The translations under genes were made by a program, and so were the position numbers. From Clostridia bacterium (GTDB lineage: Bacteria; Bacillota; Clostridia; Oscillospirales; Acutalibacteraceae): a stretch of 64,000 nucleotides of DNA. The notes beneath the pieces are model-generated. The model had not been told where the DNA came from and did no database searches. It saw only the letters and a program-made list of their open reading frames with translations. Position 1 is the first letter of the stretch. Each line of letters starts with the position of its first letter. Shown piece after piece: positions 51,987-59,303 of this stretch. The stretch is taken from NCBI GenBank assembly GCA_017430535.1, contig JAFRMR010000009.1:116388-180387 (forward strand), written 5' to 3'.

Positions 51987-52194
51987 TGAGCGCCGCCTGT
52001 GGCGGATGCAGCGAACCGGAGCGGTTGGGCGCAATAAGGAGCAATGCGACGCGCTTCAAGCAAGCAGTGCGACATATTACGAGCAGAGCGAGTAACAAGG
52101 TTCTGCCGCAGGCAGGTTCTTATATTGCAACCGGAAGCGCAGCGGCTGTGTATGTAAAATAAAGTATCCTGCATAAACTCAAAATATAATACCT

Positions 52195-52270
52195 GGTCGT
52201 TTAGCGCAGCTGGTAGCGCATCCGCTTGACGTGCGGGAGGTCACAGGTTCAAGTCCTGTAACGACCACCA
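52195..52270 (+). tRNA. tRNA-Val(GAC)
   Basis: Cloverleaf folds completely. Acceptor GGTCGTT pairs with AACGACC. The D-stem GCGC/GCGC encloses AGCTGGTA. The anticodon stem TCCGC/GCGGG has loop TTGACGT, so the anticodon is GAC. The T-stem ACAGG/CCTGT has loop TTCAAGT. CCA is encoded (52268-52270). It is followed nine nt later by a terminator hairpin that opens the first tandem unit. Confidence 0.95.
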
Positions 52271-52501
52271 ACAAATGAGACAAGCCATTTGGCTTGTCTT
52301 TTTTGTTAATAGTACCATTACGGATGCCGAACCTGTGACCTCCGAAATAAACCCGGGGCCCCCGAAAAGGCCAAAAGCCTTTTTGGGGAGAAGAAGGAGC
52401 AGCGGAGTGAATGAGAGCCCGTGCATACAAAGGCCGCAAGGCACGGGCGCGAAAGATACGCAGCTTGCGACGACGCGGTTCAAGTCCTGTAACGACCACC
52501 A
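52271..52501 (+). repeat. tRNA-tail tandem unit 1 (231 nt)
   Basis: Contents in order: intrinsic terminator GACAAGCC-ATTT-GGCTTGTC plus six Ts (52279-52304); GAACCTGTGACCTCC (52329-52343), the exact reverse complement of the tRNA variable/T-arm segment at 52236-52250; a 12-bp stem 52360-52371/52377-52388; GCCCGTGC paired with GCACGGGC (about 52412-52443); and a copy of the tRNA 3' end GGTTCAAGTCCTGTAACGAC then CACCA (52477-52501). The minus strand is open but no protein is credible. Confidence 0.8.
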
Positions 52502-52730
52502 GGAAACAAGGCAGACATTTTTGTCTGCCTTGTTTGTTTTTGTTTTTGACCGGCGCAGAACCTGTGACCTCCGATAATAAAAACGGGGCCCCCGACAAGT
52601 TCAGAAACTTGGCGGGGAGAAGGAGGAGCAGCGGAGTGAGTGAGAGCCCGTGCATACAAAGGCCGCAAGGCACGGGCGCGAAAGATACGCAGCTTGCGAC
52701 GGCGCGGTTCAAGTCCTGTAACGACCACCA
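52502..52730 (+). repeat. tRNA-tail tandem unit 2 (229 nt)
   Basis: Same order of parts as unit 1 with different 5' sequence: terminator ACAAGGCAGACA/TGTCTGCCTTGT plus T run (52506-52540), the same inverted T-arm copy (52558-52572), a stem at 52590-52601/52606-52617 with new inner sequence, the same GCCCGTGC/GCACGGGC stem, and a tRNA 3' tail (52706-52730). The last ~115 nt are nearly identical to unit 1. Confidence 0.8.
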
Positions 52731-52817
52731 TATCAAGTCGATTTCGAACCGTCTTGAGAAGCGAGGAGGCAATTACTTCCTCTGCATTGAATTCATGGTT
52801 AGATATTGACGAAAAGA

Positions 52818-52850
52818 ACAGGTAGATCTTTTTGGACTACCTGTTTTTCT
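52818..52850 (+). terminator. Final terminator of the tRNA-Val locus
   Basis: ACAGGTAG (52818-52825) and CTACCTGT (52837-52844) followed by TTTTCTTTT. The 87 nt between unit 2 and this stem hold no recognised feature; 52851-52947 is AT-rich and empty. Confidence 0.75.
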
Positions 52851-52947
52851 TTTATGTTTATCAAAAAAGCATTGTATTTATTGGTTTTTGTGATAAAATA
52901 GATTTAATAGATATTGATTATGGAGAATGACATTAGTATCAATATTA

Positions 52948-52979
52948 TTACCCCGAGTGTATTCAAACACTCGGGGTAA
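52948..52979 (-). terminator. Hairpin after the large sigma factor gene
   Basis: TTACCCCGAGTGT (52948-52960) and ACACTCGGGGTAA (52967-52979), 13 bp; modest T content follows on the minus strand. Confidence 0.6.
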
Positions 52980-52983
52980 CGCT

Positions 52984-54639
52984 TTACTTTCTTAAAATAA
53001 TAGTGCTTAATGCCGATTTTTGCTCTTCGGTCGGCGGATGGAGTTTACCGTTGTGGACAAGTTCGCAAAGGCAATTGGTAATAAATCTTTTATCTCCGAA
53101 AACAGTGAATTGCAATTCATACTCACGAAGCTTTCTTAAATGTGCAGGAGTTTCTGAAAGAACAGCATCGGTATAACGCTTTATGTACCCGGAAAACTCA
53201 ACCTTGTGTTTTTCCTTTATTCTGTCACCAATTGAAACATATTTTTCTTCTGTTTCCGCATTATTTATTAAAATACATCTTAATGCGATTTTATGCAGTT
53301 CGTCAGGCTCACCGCAGGTTTTTATCAAGCCGGTCTGCGCAAGCATAGCTGCGTCAACGGGACTTATTGCATCATCGTTTATAATGTTTTCGAGAAGCCG
53401 GATATAATCTCTTTCTTTATAAAGGAACTCGCTGTCAATTCTTCGTCCCGACCATTCGGAATCAAACTGAAAATAATTTATTATACTGCTTTCTCTGTAA
53501 TAAGGTCCGTAGGCGGTATTAATGCTGTTGATGTTTCTGATTTTCTTTGATGCGGTGTTTTCAACTGCGGCGAAACAGATGTTATAGCCGCCGTCCGCTC
53601 TGTATGTGGCTACTTCATCAAATGAAACGCCTGAGCCTGCTTCACCGCTTGATGCTGTAATAAACGGAATCAATGCCCATAACAAAAAGTTTTTGTCACG
53701 ATTGCCCGGATCTGAAAGTGAAACATCTCCGGTAAAACCGCCGAGAATACCGCAGTCATCGAGAATATCGGTTTTTTGAAGTTCGTCAAACAATTCATTT
53801 GCAAAAATAACGGATATTTTTTCATACATTTCATTTTGCAAAGCAACTATTTCATCGGTTGGCTCATCAAGAAGAATGTTACATAAATACCTTTCGCTGT
53901 GTTTTGTCAGAAAACTATAGTATTCAAGCAATTCGGCTTCGCTTTCAACATAAACAGGCGAAACTCCGAGTTCATCGGCAATTTCGTTTACCGTTTTTGC
54001 CGATTTCCATACAGAGTAAATAATGTTTTGCGGCAAAAAAGTTTTGAAGTAAATCTGATTCGTTCCGTTATCACCTATTATTCCGTTTGTTCCGATTTCC
54101 AAAAATTTAACAGGATTAAACTTTAATTCGCTGTTTTCCCTCATGGTTTCCATACCTCTTTTCAGTTCTTTTCTGGCTTCAAACAAATGCCATTTGACTG
54201 TTCCGACAGAAATACCCATTTCTCCCGCTATCTGGTTTTGCTTTTTGTTTTCATAATAATAACCGATTACTATTTTTCTTTGAATTTCAGAAAGATATGC
54301 GATTTCAGTCCGGAGTTTTGCTGTTTCCGTATCAATAATGAATTCGCTTTCAAAATCCGAATTATCGGCTACCATCCCGGATAATTCTTCCGTAGACAAT
54401 ACTTCTGCCGAAATACTGTTGTTGCGGTAGTAGTTAGTGAGGCAATTATGTGCAATCGTCCAAACATATTTTTGCACATCATCAATGTCTTCCCGTTTCA
54501 GTAGCGCAGTGAAGATCCTCAGAACAATGTCCTGAGATAAATCCTCCGCGTCCTGAAGACTGCGGCATCTTTTAAGAGCAAAACCATAAACGGGTTTAAG
54601 ATATTCAGTTGTAATTCTTTCGGCATCCTGTTTGTTCAT
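52984..54639 (-). CDS. Sigma-70 family factor with long C-terminal extension
   Basis: 551 aa from the ATG at 54639 (GAGG eight nt upstream). Residues about 10-80 are sigma region 2 (RSLQDAEDLSQDIVLRIFTA, VWTIAHNCLTNYYR). Residues about 115-170 are region 4 with the helix-turn-helix QNQIAGEMGISVGTVKWHLF. The remaining ~370 residues form an extra part: a second helix-turn-helix-like stretch (TVNEIADELGVSPVYVESEA) and mixed alpha/beta sequence with no named family known to me. The fusion may replace a separate anti-sigma factor. Divergent from the ABC exporter operon, its likely target. Confidence 0.75.
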   Translation of the reverse strand: MNKQDAERITTEYLKPVYGFALKRCRSLQDAEDLSQDIVLRIFTALLKREDIDDVQKYVWTIAHNCLTNYYRNNSISAEVLSTEELSGMVADNSDFESEFIIDTETAKLRTEIAYLSEIQRKIVIGYYYENKKQNQIAGEMGISVGTVKWHLFEARKELKRGMETMRENSELKFNPVKFLEIGTNGIIGDNGTNQIYFKTFLPQNIIYSVWKSAKTVNEIADELGVSPVYVESEAELLEYYSFLTKHSERYLCNILLDEPTDEIVALQNEMYEKISVIFANELFDELQKTDILDDCGILGGFTGDVSLSDPGNRDKNFLLWALIPFITASSGEAGSGVSFDEVATYRADGGYNICFAAVENTASKKIRNINSINTAYGPYYRESSIINYFQFDSEWSGRRIDSEFLYKERDYIRLLENIINDDAISPVDAAMLAQTGLIKTCGEPDELHKIALRCILINNAETEEKYVSIGDRIKEKHKVEFSGYIKRYTDAVLSETPAHLRKLREYELQFTVFGDKRFITNCLCELVHNGKLHPPTEEQKSALSTIILRK

Positions 54640-54796
54640 TTGTAATACCTCGAAAGCAGCTTTCACTTATACAGACACGCGAAAGTGAAAAAGGTTGGAA
54701 AAAATCAATCAAATATATTTTATCAATTTTCAATTTGAGATTCAATGAAAAACATTTTTGTGTGTTGAGTGCGTTGAGCGGCACACTTAACTTCAC

Positions 54797-54892
54797 TTTC
54801 TGCGAAGCAGAAAACTTAACTGTGCCGAAGGCATAGCTTCTGTGCAAAGCACAAACTTCACTGATTTAACAGCCGGAGCGAAGCCCCCGGCT
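54797..54892. repeat. Hairpin cascade with ACTTMAC-type spacer
   Basis: TTTCTGC-GAA-GCAGAAA, TGTGCC-GAA-GGCATA, TGTGC-AAA-GCACA and AGCCGG...CCGGCT follow each other, separated by ACTTAAC, GCTTC and AACTTCAC spacers. Same architecture as 11591-11692 with another spacer. It lies in the 400-nt gap between the sigma gene and the ABC operon, where no gene is seen. Confidence 0.65.
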
Positions 54893-54970
54893 TAATTTGT
54901 TTAATCCTGTAATATTTCTTATCCCGCAACCGGAGATAACAAAAAAATCTGCAAAATGTTATCTTTGATT

Positions 54971-55013
54971 GGTTGAAAAATACGCAACCGCACTTTACAA
55001 TAGTAGTATAAAT
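54971..55013 (+). promoter_or_regulatory. Probable promoter/operator of the ABC operon
   Basis: GGTTG-N9-CAACC inverted repeat at 54971-54989, then TATAAAT at 55007, about 30 nt before the ATG at 55041. No good -35 hexamer is visible, which fits control by an activator or by the neighbouring alternative sigma factor; the operator role is inferred. Confidence 0.4.
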
Positions 55014-55040
55014 CATACAATTCGGATTTGGAGGGATTAT

Positions 55041-55763
55041 ATGAGCATTGCCAAAATAAAAAATCTTACGAAAGAATATCCCGGCTTCAGGCTGGATGAT
55101 GTGTCTTTTCCGATTGAGCAGGGCAAAATCACCGGCTTTATCGGACGAAACGGCGCGGGCAAAACCACTACCATAAAATCAATCCTCAACCTCGTCCACC
55201 CCGACGGCGGCGAAATCAGTTATTTCGGGCTTCCGCTTGCGGGCAACGAGTCGGAAATAAAGAAACGCATAGGCTACTCAACGGGAACTGTCAGCTGGTA
55301 TCCGAGGAAGAAAATCAGAGACATTGTTGCCGTTGTGAAAAAGTTTTACGAAACATGGGACGAAGCGGCTTACCGCAGGTATCTCGCGCTGTTTGAACTT
55401 GATGAAAACAAAACGCCGAAAGAACTTTCGGAGGGTATGAAGGTAAAATTCAACCTGCTGATTGCGCTTTCCCACGGCGCGGAAATCCTTATTCTCGATG
55501 AGCCGACAAGCGGGCTTGACCCGTTTTCAAGGGATGAACTGCTGGGTATTTTTACGCAGCTCAAAGAGCAGGGCGTGGCTGTATTCTTTTCAACGCATAT
55601 CACATCGGATCTTGAAAAATGCGCTGATAACATAATCTATATTTCTCACGGGCGGATTGTATCCTCAATGCCGAAAGACGAGTTTGTCCGTGCGTATTCT
55701 CAGAAGGGCGAAAACCTTGAAGATACGATACTGCGTATGGAAAGGAGTGCCAAAAATGCGTAA
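55041..55763 (+). CDS. ABC transporter ATP-binding protein
   Basis: 240 aa from the ATG at 55041 (GGAGGG upstream). Walker A GFIGRNGAGKTTTIK near 36, signature LSEGMKVKF (variant of LSGGQ) near 137, Walker B LILDEPTSGLD near 155 and switch His in FFSTHITSDLEKC. The BcrA/YtrB-like type is usual for antibiotic or peptide export and stress response. The permease start overlaps by 8 nt. Confidence 0.92.
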   Translation: MSIAKIKNLTKEYPGFRLDDVSFPIEQGKITGFIGRNGAGKTTTIKSILNLVHPDGGEISYFGLPLAGNESEIKKRIGYSTGTVSWYPRKKIRDIVAVVKKFYETWDEAAYRRYLALFELDENKTPKELSEGMKVKFNLLIALSHGAEILILDEPTSGLDPFSRDELLGIFTQLKEQGVAVFFSTHITSDLEKCADNIIYISHGRIVSSMPKDEFVRAYSQKGENLEDTILRMERSAKNA

Positions 55764-56409
55764 CATTATGCTTAAAGAAATGAAACTCAGCGCATCGCCG
55801 ATTTCATATCTGTTTATCCTTGCCGGGTTTACGTTTTTCCTGCCCGGGTATCCTGTGCTTTGCGGCGCGTTTTTCACAACGCTCGGTATTTTTCAGGGCT
55901 TCCAGTATGCCCGTGAAGCCAATGACATTGAGTTTTCCGTTCTGCTGCCGGTAAGCAAAAAAGACACGGTCAAAGGAAAATATATTTTCGTCTGCTTTGT
56001 TGAACTGTGCAGTTTTGCGGTTATGGCAATCTGCACGCTTGTGCGTATGACAGCCCTTTCGGGCGCCGCCGCTTACACCTCAAACGCGCTGATGAACGCC
56101 AATCTTTTCGCCCTCGGCACGGCTCTGGTGGTGTTCGGCCTTTTCAACACAATATTTCTAAACGGATTTTTCAAAACGGCATACAAGCAGGGTAAACCCT
56201 TTGTGATTTATATTATTGCCGTATTTCTCGCAATTGCGTTATTTGAGGCGCTGCATCACATCCCCGGGCTTGAAGCGGTAAATGCCTTCGGCTTTGAACA
56301 TGCCGGGCTTCAGCTTGCTCTGCTGTTTGCAGGCGCCGCAGTATTTCTGATTATGACGCTTCTTTCATACAAATCTTCATGCAGAAGGTTTGAACTGATT
56401 GACCTTTAA
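55756..56409 (+). CDS. ABC-2 type permease
   Basis: 217 aa from the ATG at 55756 (AAAGGAG upstream, 8-nt overlap with the ATPase gene). Six hydrophobic segments can be counted (starting ISYLFILAGFTFFLPGYPVL and ending LALLFAGAAVFLIMTLLSY). It pairs with the ATPase as an exporter; substrate unknown. The regulator follows after about 13 nt. Confidence 0.85.
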   Translation: MRNIMLKEMKLSASPISYLFILAGFTFFLPGYPVLCGAFFTTLGIFQGFQYAREANDIEFSVLLPVSKKDTVKGKYIFVCFVELCSFAVMAICTLVRMTALSGAAAYTSNALMNANLFALGTALVVFGLFNTIFLNGFFKTAYKQGKPFVIYIIAVFLAIALFEALHHIPGLEAVNAFGFEHAGLQLALLFAGAAVFLIMTLLSYKSSCRRFELIDL

Positions 56410-56422
56410 GGGAGGGGTTAAA

Positions 56423-56863
56423 GTGCTTAAAGATAATCTTTCGGTTCTTCGCAATGTTCACGGCTTTTCGCAGGAACAGATTGCGGAAAAAATCGGTATT
56501 TCAAGGCAGGCTTACGCCAAGTGGGAAAGCGGAGCCACCATCCCGGATATTGAAAAATGCAGCCTGCTCGCCGATGTTTACGGTGTTACGGTTGACAGCC
56601 TCATAAAAGAAACCAGGGTTGAAGGTATCGGCACGCTGCCTCCTGCGCCTGCGGGCAAAAGCATTTGGGGAACGGTTACGGTAAGCGACAGAGGGCAGAT
56701 AGTAATACCCAAAAACGCCCGTGACAAATTCGGCATCTGCGGCGGCACACGCCTGATTGTTGCCTCCGACGAGGTGGGCATAGCGCTGCTTCCGGTTGAG
56801 ACATTTGAGGCAGAGCTTAAAAGGCTTTCGGAACTCGCTCATACAGACGCCCAAGTCCTGTAA
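56423..56863 (+). CDS. XRE-AbrB fusion transcriptional regulator
   Basis: 146 aa from GTG at 56423, chosen because GGGAGG lies seven nt upstream; the frame is open 8 codons earlier. Residues about 1-60: XRE helix-turn-helix (GFSQEQIAEKIGISRQAYAK). Residues about 80-135: AbrB/SpoVT-type swapped-hairpin domain (TVSDRGQIVIPKNARDKFGI). Third gene of the exporter operon, so likely an autoregulator. The final codons CAAGTCCTGTAA coincide with a stretch matching the tRNA-Val 3' end. Confidence 0.82.
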   Translation: MLKDNLSVLRNVHGFSQEQIAEKIGISRQAYAKWESGATIPDIEKCSLLADVYGVTVDSLIKETRVEGIGTLPPAPAGKSIWGTVTVSDRGQIVIPKNARDKFGICGGTRLIVASDEVGIALLPVETFEAELKRLSELAHTDAQVL

Positions 56864-56872
56864 CGGCCGTCA
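56852..56872 (+). repeat. Degenerate tRNA-Val 3' end
   Basis: 18 of 21 positions match the tRNA-Val tail at 52250-52270 (CAAGTCCTGTAACG identical, last seven differ at three). It overlaps the stop codon of the regulator gene. It may be the far boundary of a segment inserted at the tRNA, or chance. Confidence 0.45.
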
Positions 56873-56884
56873 ATAAACAAATAT

Positions 56885-56930
56885 ACCCGGAGTATGGGTT
56901 CATCCCACACTCCGGGTGTTGTTTTTTATT
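56885..56930 (+). terminator. Intrinsic terminator of the ABC operon
   Basis: ACCCGGAGT-A-TGGG pairs with CCCA-C-ACTCCGGGT across a TTCAT loop, then TGTTGTTTTTTATT. Confidence 0.8.
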
Positions 56931-56968
56931 GACTATTCAGTTCTATAAACCGGAATTTGTCAGTTCTG

Positions 56969-57532
56969 TTATTTTAATTTAAGTCCGTCGCGGAAAGCTT
57001 CGCCCACACGCTCTGTCACTCTGTAATAACCATGAGTATAAGGATCAAATGCTATCGCATCCACAAGAGACATATCTACCTTGCCGTCAACCATAACCCT
57101 TTCATCAGCAGTGACGTTAACAACTTTTCCGATAACGCCGCATCCATACTCGTTGTTTTGATACTCAATAAACTCACACTCCAGGCATAAAGGGAATTCA
57201 TTGATAACCGGTGCATCCACAAACTCCGCTTTACATGCCGTCAAGCCGCTTTTCTTAAGTTTATCGGGAACCTTATTACCGCTTTCCACGCCGAAGTAAT
57301 CTGCTTCAGCCACATGTGCGGCATCTGCGATACTGACCGTAAAAGCTTTTCTCTTTTTGATGTTTTCAACAGTTTTATGTGTTTCCGTAAGATTTAACGC
57401 TACGGTACCTCTCTCCTGCATTGTTCCCCAAGCCGCATTCATAACGTTAACGCTGCCATCTTCGTTGTAAGTTGCAACCATTAAAACAGGCATTGGAAAA
57501 ATACCTTCAGTAAGATTGATTTTTGTTCTCAT
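56969..57532 (-). CDS. Flavin reductase family protein
   Basis: 187 aa. FMN-binding split-barrel pattern: MPVLMVATYNEDGSVNVMNA near 14, ALNLTETHKTVENIKKRKAF, ADYFGVESGNKVPDKLKKSG and late GHGYYR-type YTHGYYRV. Likely an FMN-dependent NAD(P)H oxidoreductase of an anaerobe. AAGGAGG precedes the ATG. A CCGG junction motif follows the stop. Confidence 0.88.
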   Translation of the reverse strand: MRTKINLTEGIFPMPVLMVATYNEDGSVNVMNAAWGTMQERGTVALNLTETHKTVENIKKRKAFTVSIADAAHVAEADYFGVESGNKVPDKLKKSGLTACKAEFVDAPVINEFPLCLECEFIEYQNNEYGCGVIGKVVNVTADERVMVDGKVDMSLVDAIAFDPYTHGYYRVTERVGEAFRDGLKLK

Positions 57533-57555
57533 TCTATCACCTCCTTACAGATGAT

Positions 57556-57585
57556 ATTATATCAAAAAGAGCGGTGTATTTCCAA
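57556..57585 (-). promoter_or_regulatory. Promoter of flavin reductase gene
   Basis: Minus-strand TTGGAA (57580-57585), 18-nt spacer, TATAAT (57556-57561), 24 nt before the ATG. Confidence 0.6.
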
Positions 57586-57671
57586 TAAAATTTTACTATT
57601 CTTACACTATTTTTCAAGTATCAATCTGTAATTAAAAAAATATTTTTGTACCGGTCAACAAAAGCAGGCAC

Positions 57672-57700
57672 AAACAATACCGCCCACAACAAATGAGCGG
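57672..57700 (-). terminator. Hairpin after glycine-rich membrane protein gene
   Basis: CCGCTCA...TGGGCGG on the minus strand (57680-57686/57694-57700). The same sequence context recurs at 63815-63868 after another gene. Confidence 0.5.
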
Positions 57701-57749
57701 CATAGTGAATATTAAATTGTTTTTGCCCTGTAAACCGGAATTTGTCCGG

Positions 57750-57959
57750 CTATTCCTGACCGTCTGTTTCGTCATCACCGTTATTATCGCTGTTATGACC
57801 TATGGCAAAACCGAGAGCCACGCCTATCGAAAGGCCGATTGGCAGCCACAGTCCGATGTTTTTTGTTGCAACTCCGACTGCGGTTCCGATTGCAATTCCT
57901 ATACACATACCAATCGCAAGACCGGATGTGTTATTGTTTTTCTTATTATTATCATTCAT
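57750..57959 (-). CDS. Small glycine-zipper membrane protein
   Basis: 69 aa. Asn/Lys-rich N-terminus, two membrane segments rich in Gly-x3-Gly (LAIGMCIGIAIGTAVGVA; LWLPIGLSIGVALGFAIGH), acidic tail. Such proteins are common in Clostridia with no known role. GAGG lies upstream of the ATG. Confidence 0.65.
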   Translation of the reverse strand: MNDNNKKNNNTSGLAIGMCIGIAIGTAVGVATKNIGLWLPIGLSIGVALGFAIGHNSDNNGDDETDGQE

Positions 57960-58034
57960 AATATCGCCTCATTAAATCCCGATTTGTATTATTCTTTCTG
58001 TTTAATTCATCCCGGCAAAGCGGAGTTTGTCTGA

Positions 58035-58190
58035 CTATTTCTCTTGCAGAGACTTTCCGTAATAATATCTTCCGGTCAAAAATACGCACAGTCCAAAAAC
58101 AGTGGACAGTACCATAATTGCATATCCTGATTTCGTTATTTTACCTTCTTCAGTTCTTAAATCGTTGTTTTTTCCAAAGAGTTTAATCAT
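58035..58190 (-). CDS. 51-aa single-span membrane protein
   Basis: MIKLFGKNNDLRTEEGKITK, then SGYAIMVLSTVFGLCVFLTG and RYYYGKSLQEK. One membrane helix in the middle, charged ends. GGAG is nine nt before the ATG at 58190. It sits between two CCGG junction motifs. No family known to me. Confidence 0.5.
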   Translation of the reverse strand: MIKLFGKNNDLRTEEGKITKSGYAIMVLSTVFGLCVFLTGRYYYGKSLQEK

Positions 58191-58292
58191 AATTCAGTCT
58201 CCAAATCCCGGTTTGCATTATTTTTTTTCGCAGCCAATCCGTTAAATCGGTATTTATTTGATTCGCCGAACGATATCTGCGGTTCTGTTTGT

Positions 58293-58712
58293 TCACAGCA
58301 CCATAATCAGTGTTCCGGCGCCTATCAGCACGCAGCCGATTACGGATTTAACCGTAAATGATTCGTGAAGAAAGGCAAACGCAAGAATCAGCGTAATAAC
58401 GACGCTGAGCTTGTCTATCGGTACGACTTTTGAAACATCACCGAGCTGTATAGCTTTATAATAGCAGAGCCAGGATGCTCCCGTGGCAATTCCCGACAGA
58501 ATAAGAAATTCCCAGCTTTTTCTGCTGATTTGCAAAAGACCGGACTGCGCGTTTGTGATAAACACCATAATCCATGCCATCGCCACCACAACAACGGTAC
58601 GCACAGCCGTTGCGAGATTGGAGTCAACTCCTTCGATACCGACTTTTGCGAGTATTGAAGTGAGCGCCGCAAAAACTGCGGACAGGATTGCAAATATAAA
58701 CCACATATTCAT
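58293..58712 (-). CDS. EamA-type half-size transporter
   Basis: 139 aa with four to five hydrophobic segments. FAILSAVFAALTSILAKVGI at the start and GASWLCYYKAIQLGDVSKVV with LAFAFLHESFTVKSVIGCVL at the end fit one EamA (DMT) repeat; full transporters have two, so this acts as a dimer. Substrate unknown. GGAGG precedes the ATG. Confidence 0.85.
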   Translation of the reverse strand: MNMWFIFAILSAVFAALTSILAKVGIEGVDSNLATAVRTVVVVAMAWIMVFITNAQSGLLQISRKSWEFLILSGIATGASWLCYYKAIQLGDVSKVVPIDKLSVVITLILAFAFLHESFTVKSVIGCVLIGAGTLIMVL

Positions 58713-58758
58713 TTTTATGCCTCCGCAGATCCCGGTTTTTATTATTCATAATCTATCA

Positions 58759-59247
58759 TTACAGCCAATCAGAAACTTTCTGCTTTGAGTTCTTTGCCTG
58801 TGAGCCGACAATCGCAAGCCCGTTATTCCGAACATCGGCCCCGACGCATATTCTTTTTACATCGGAAACCATACCTGCAAGGCCGGAACCTTCGTGCGTA
58901 CTGATAACGCGGACTGTTTTCCCTGAAAAATCAAGACCTGTCAGAGCCGTTTCCATTTCAGGAGCGTAAGTTCCCCAGTAAACCGGGCTCATAACAAAGA
59001 TTGTATCATAAGCTGAAATGTCGCCCGGTTTTTCTTTTATCGGAGCGTTGCCCACGCGCAGCTTTGCCTCCTTTATGCATGTATTGTAATCTGCGGCATA
59101 AGGAACAGCGGGTTCAACCTTGAACATATCCGCCCCGGTCAGTTCCTGCACAAATCCGGCGACATTTTCGGTGTTGCCTTTGTCAATCCATCCGACAGAA
59201 TAGTTTTCATCAGCTCTGCTGAAATAGATAATAAGACTTTTACCCAT
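58759..59247 (-). CDS. Flavodoxin
   Basis: 162 aa. LIIYFSRADENYSVGWIDKG is the phosphate loop, followed by YDTIFVMSPVYWGTYAPEME and VRVISTHEGSGLAGMVSDV. Flavodoxin_4-like, cytoplasmic. AAAGGAGG precedes the ATG. Confidence 0.88.
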   Translation of the reverse strand: MGKSLIIYFSRADENYSVGWIDKGNTENVAGFVQELTGADMFKVEPAVPYAADYNTCIKEAKLRVGNAPIKEKPGDISAYDTIFVMSPVYWGTYAPEMETALTGLDFSGKTVRVISTHEGSGLAGMVSDVKRICVGADVRNNGLAIVGSQAKNSKQKVSDWL

Positions 59248-59303
59248 TGTTATCCTCCTTTATAAATCAAGATTTATTGATTTGATTATAATACAATGAT
59301 TCA

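Noticed and set aside
52179-52772. A 197-codon minus-strand open frame reading through the tRNA-Val and tandem units (VVVTGLEP...)
   Set aside because: It is antisense to a tRNA and its repeats. This is the well-known spurious frame that arises from tRNA tails, and the frame is not kept consistently between units of 231 and 229 nt.
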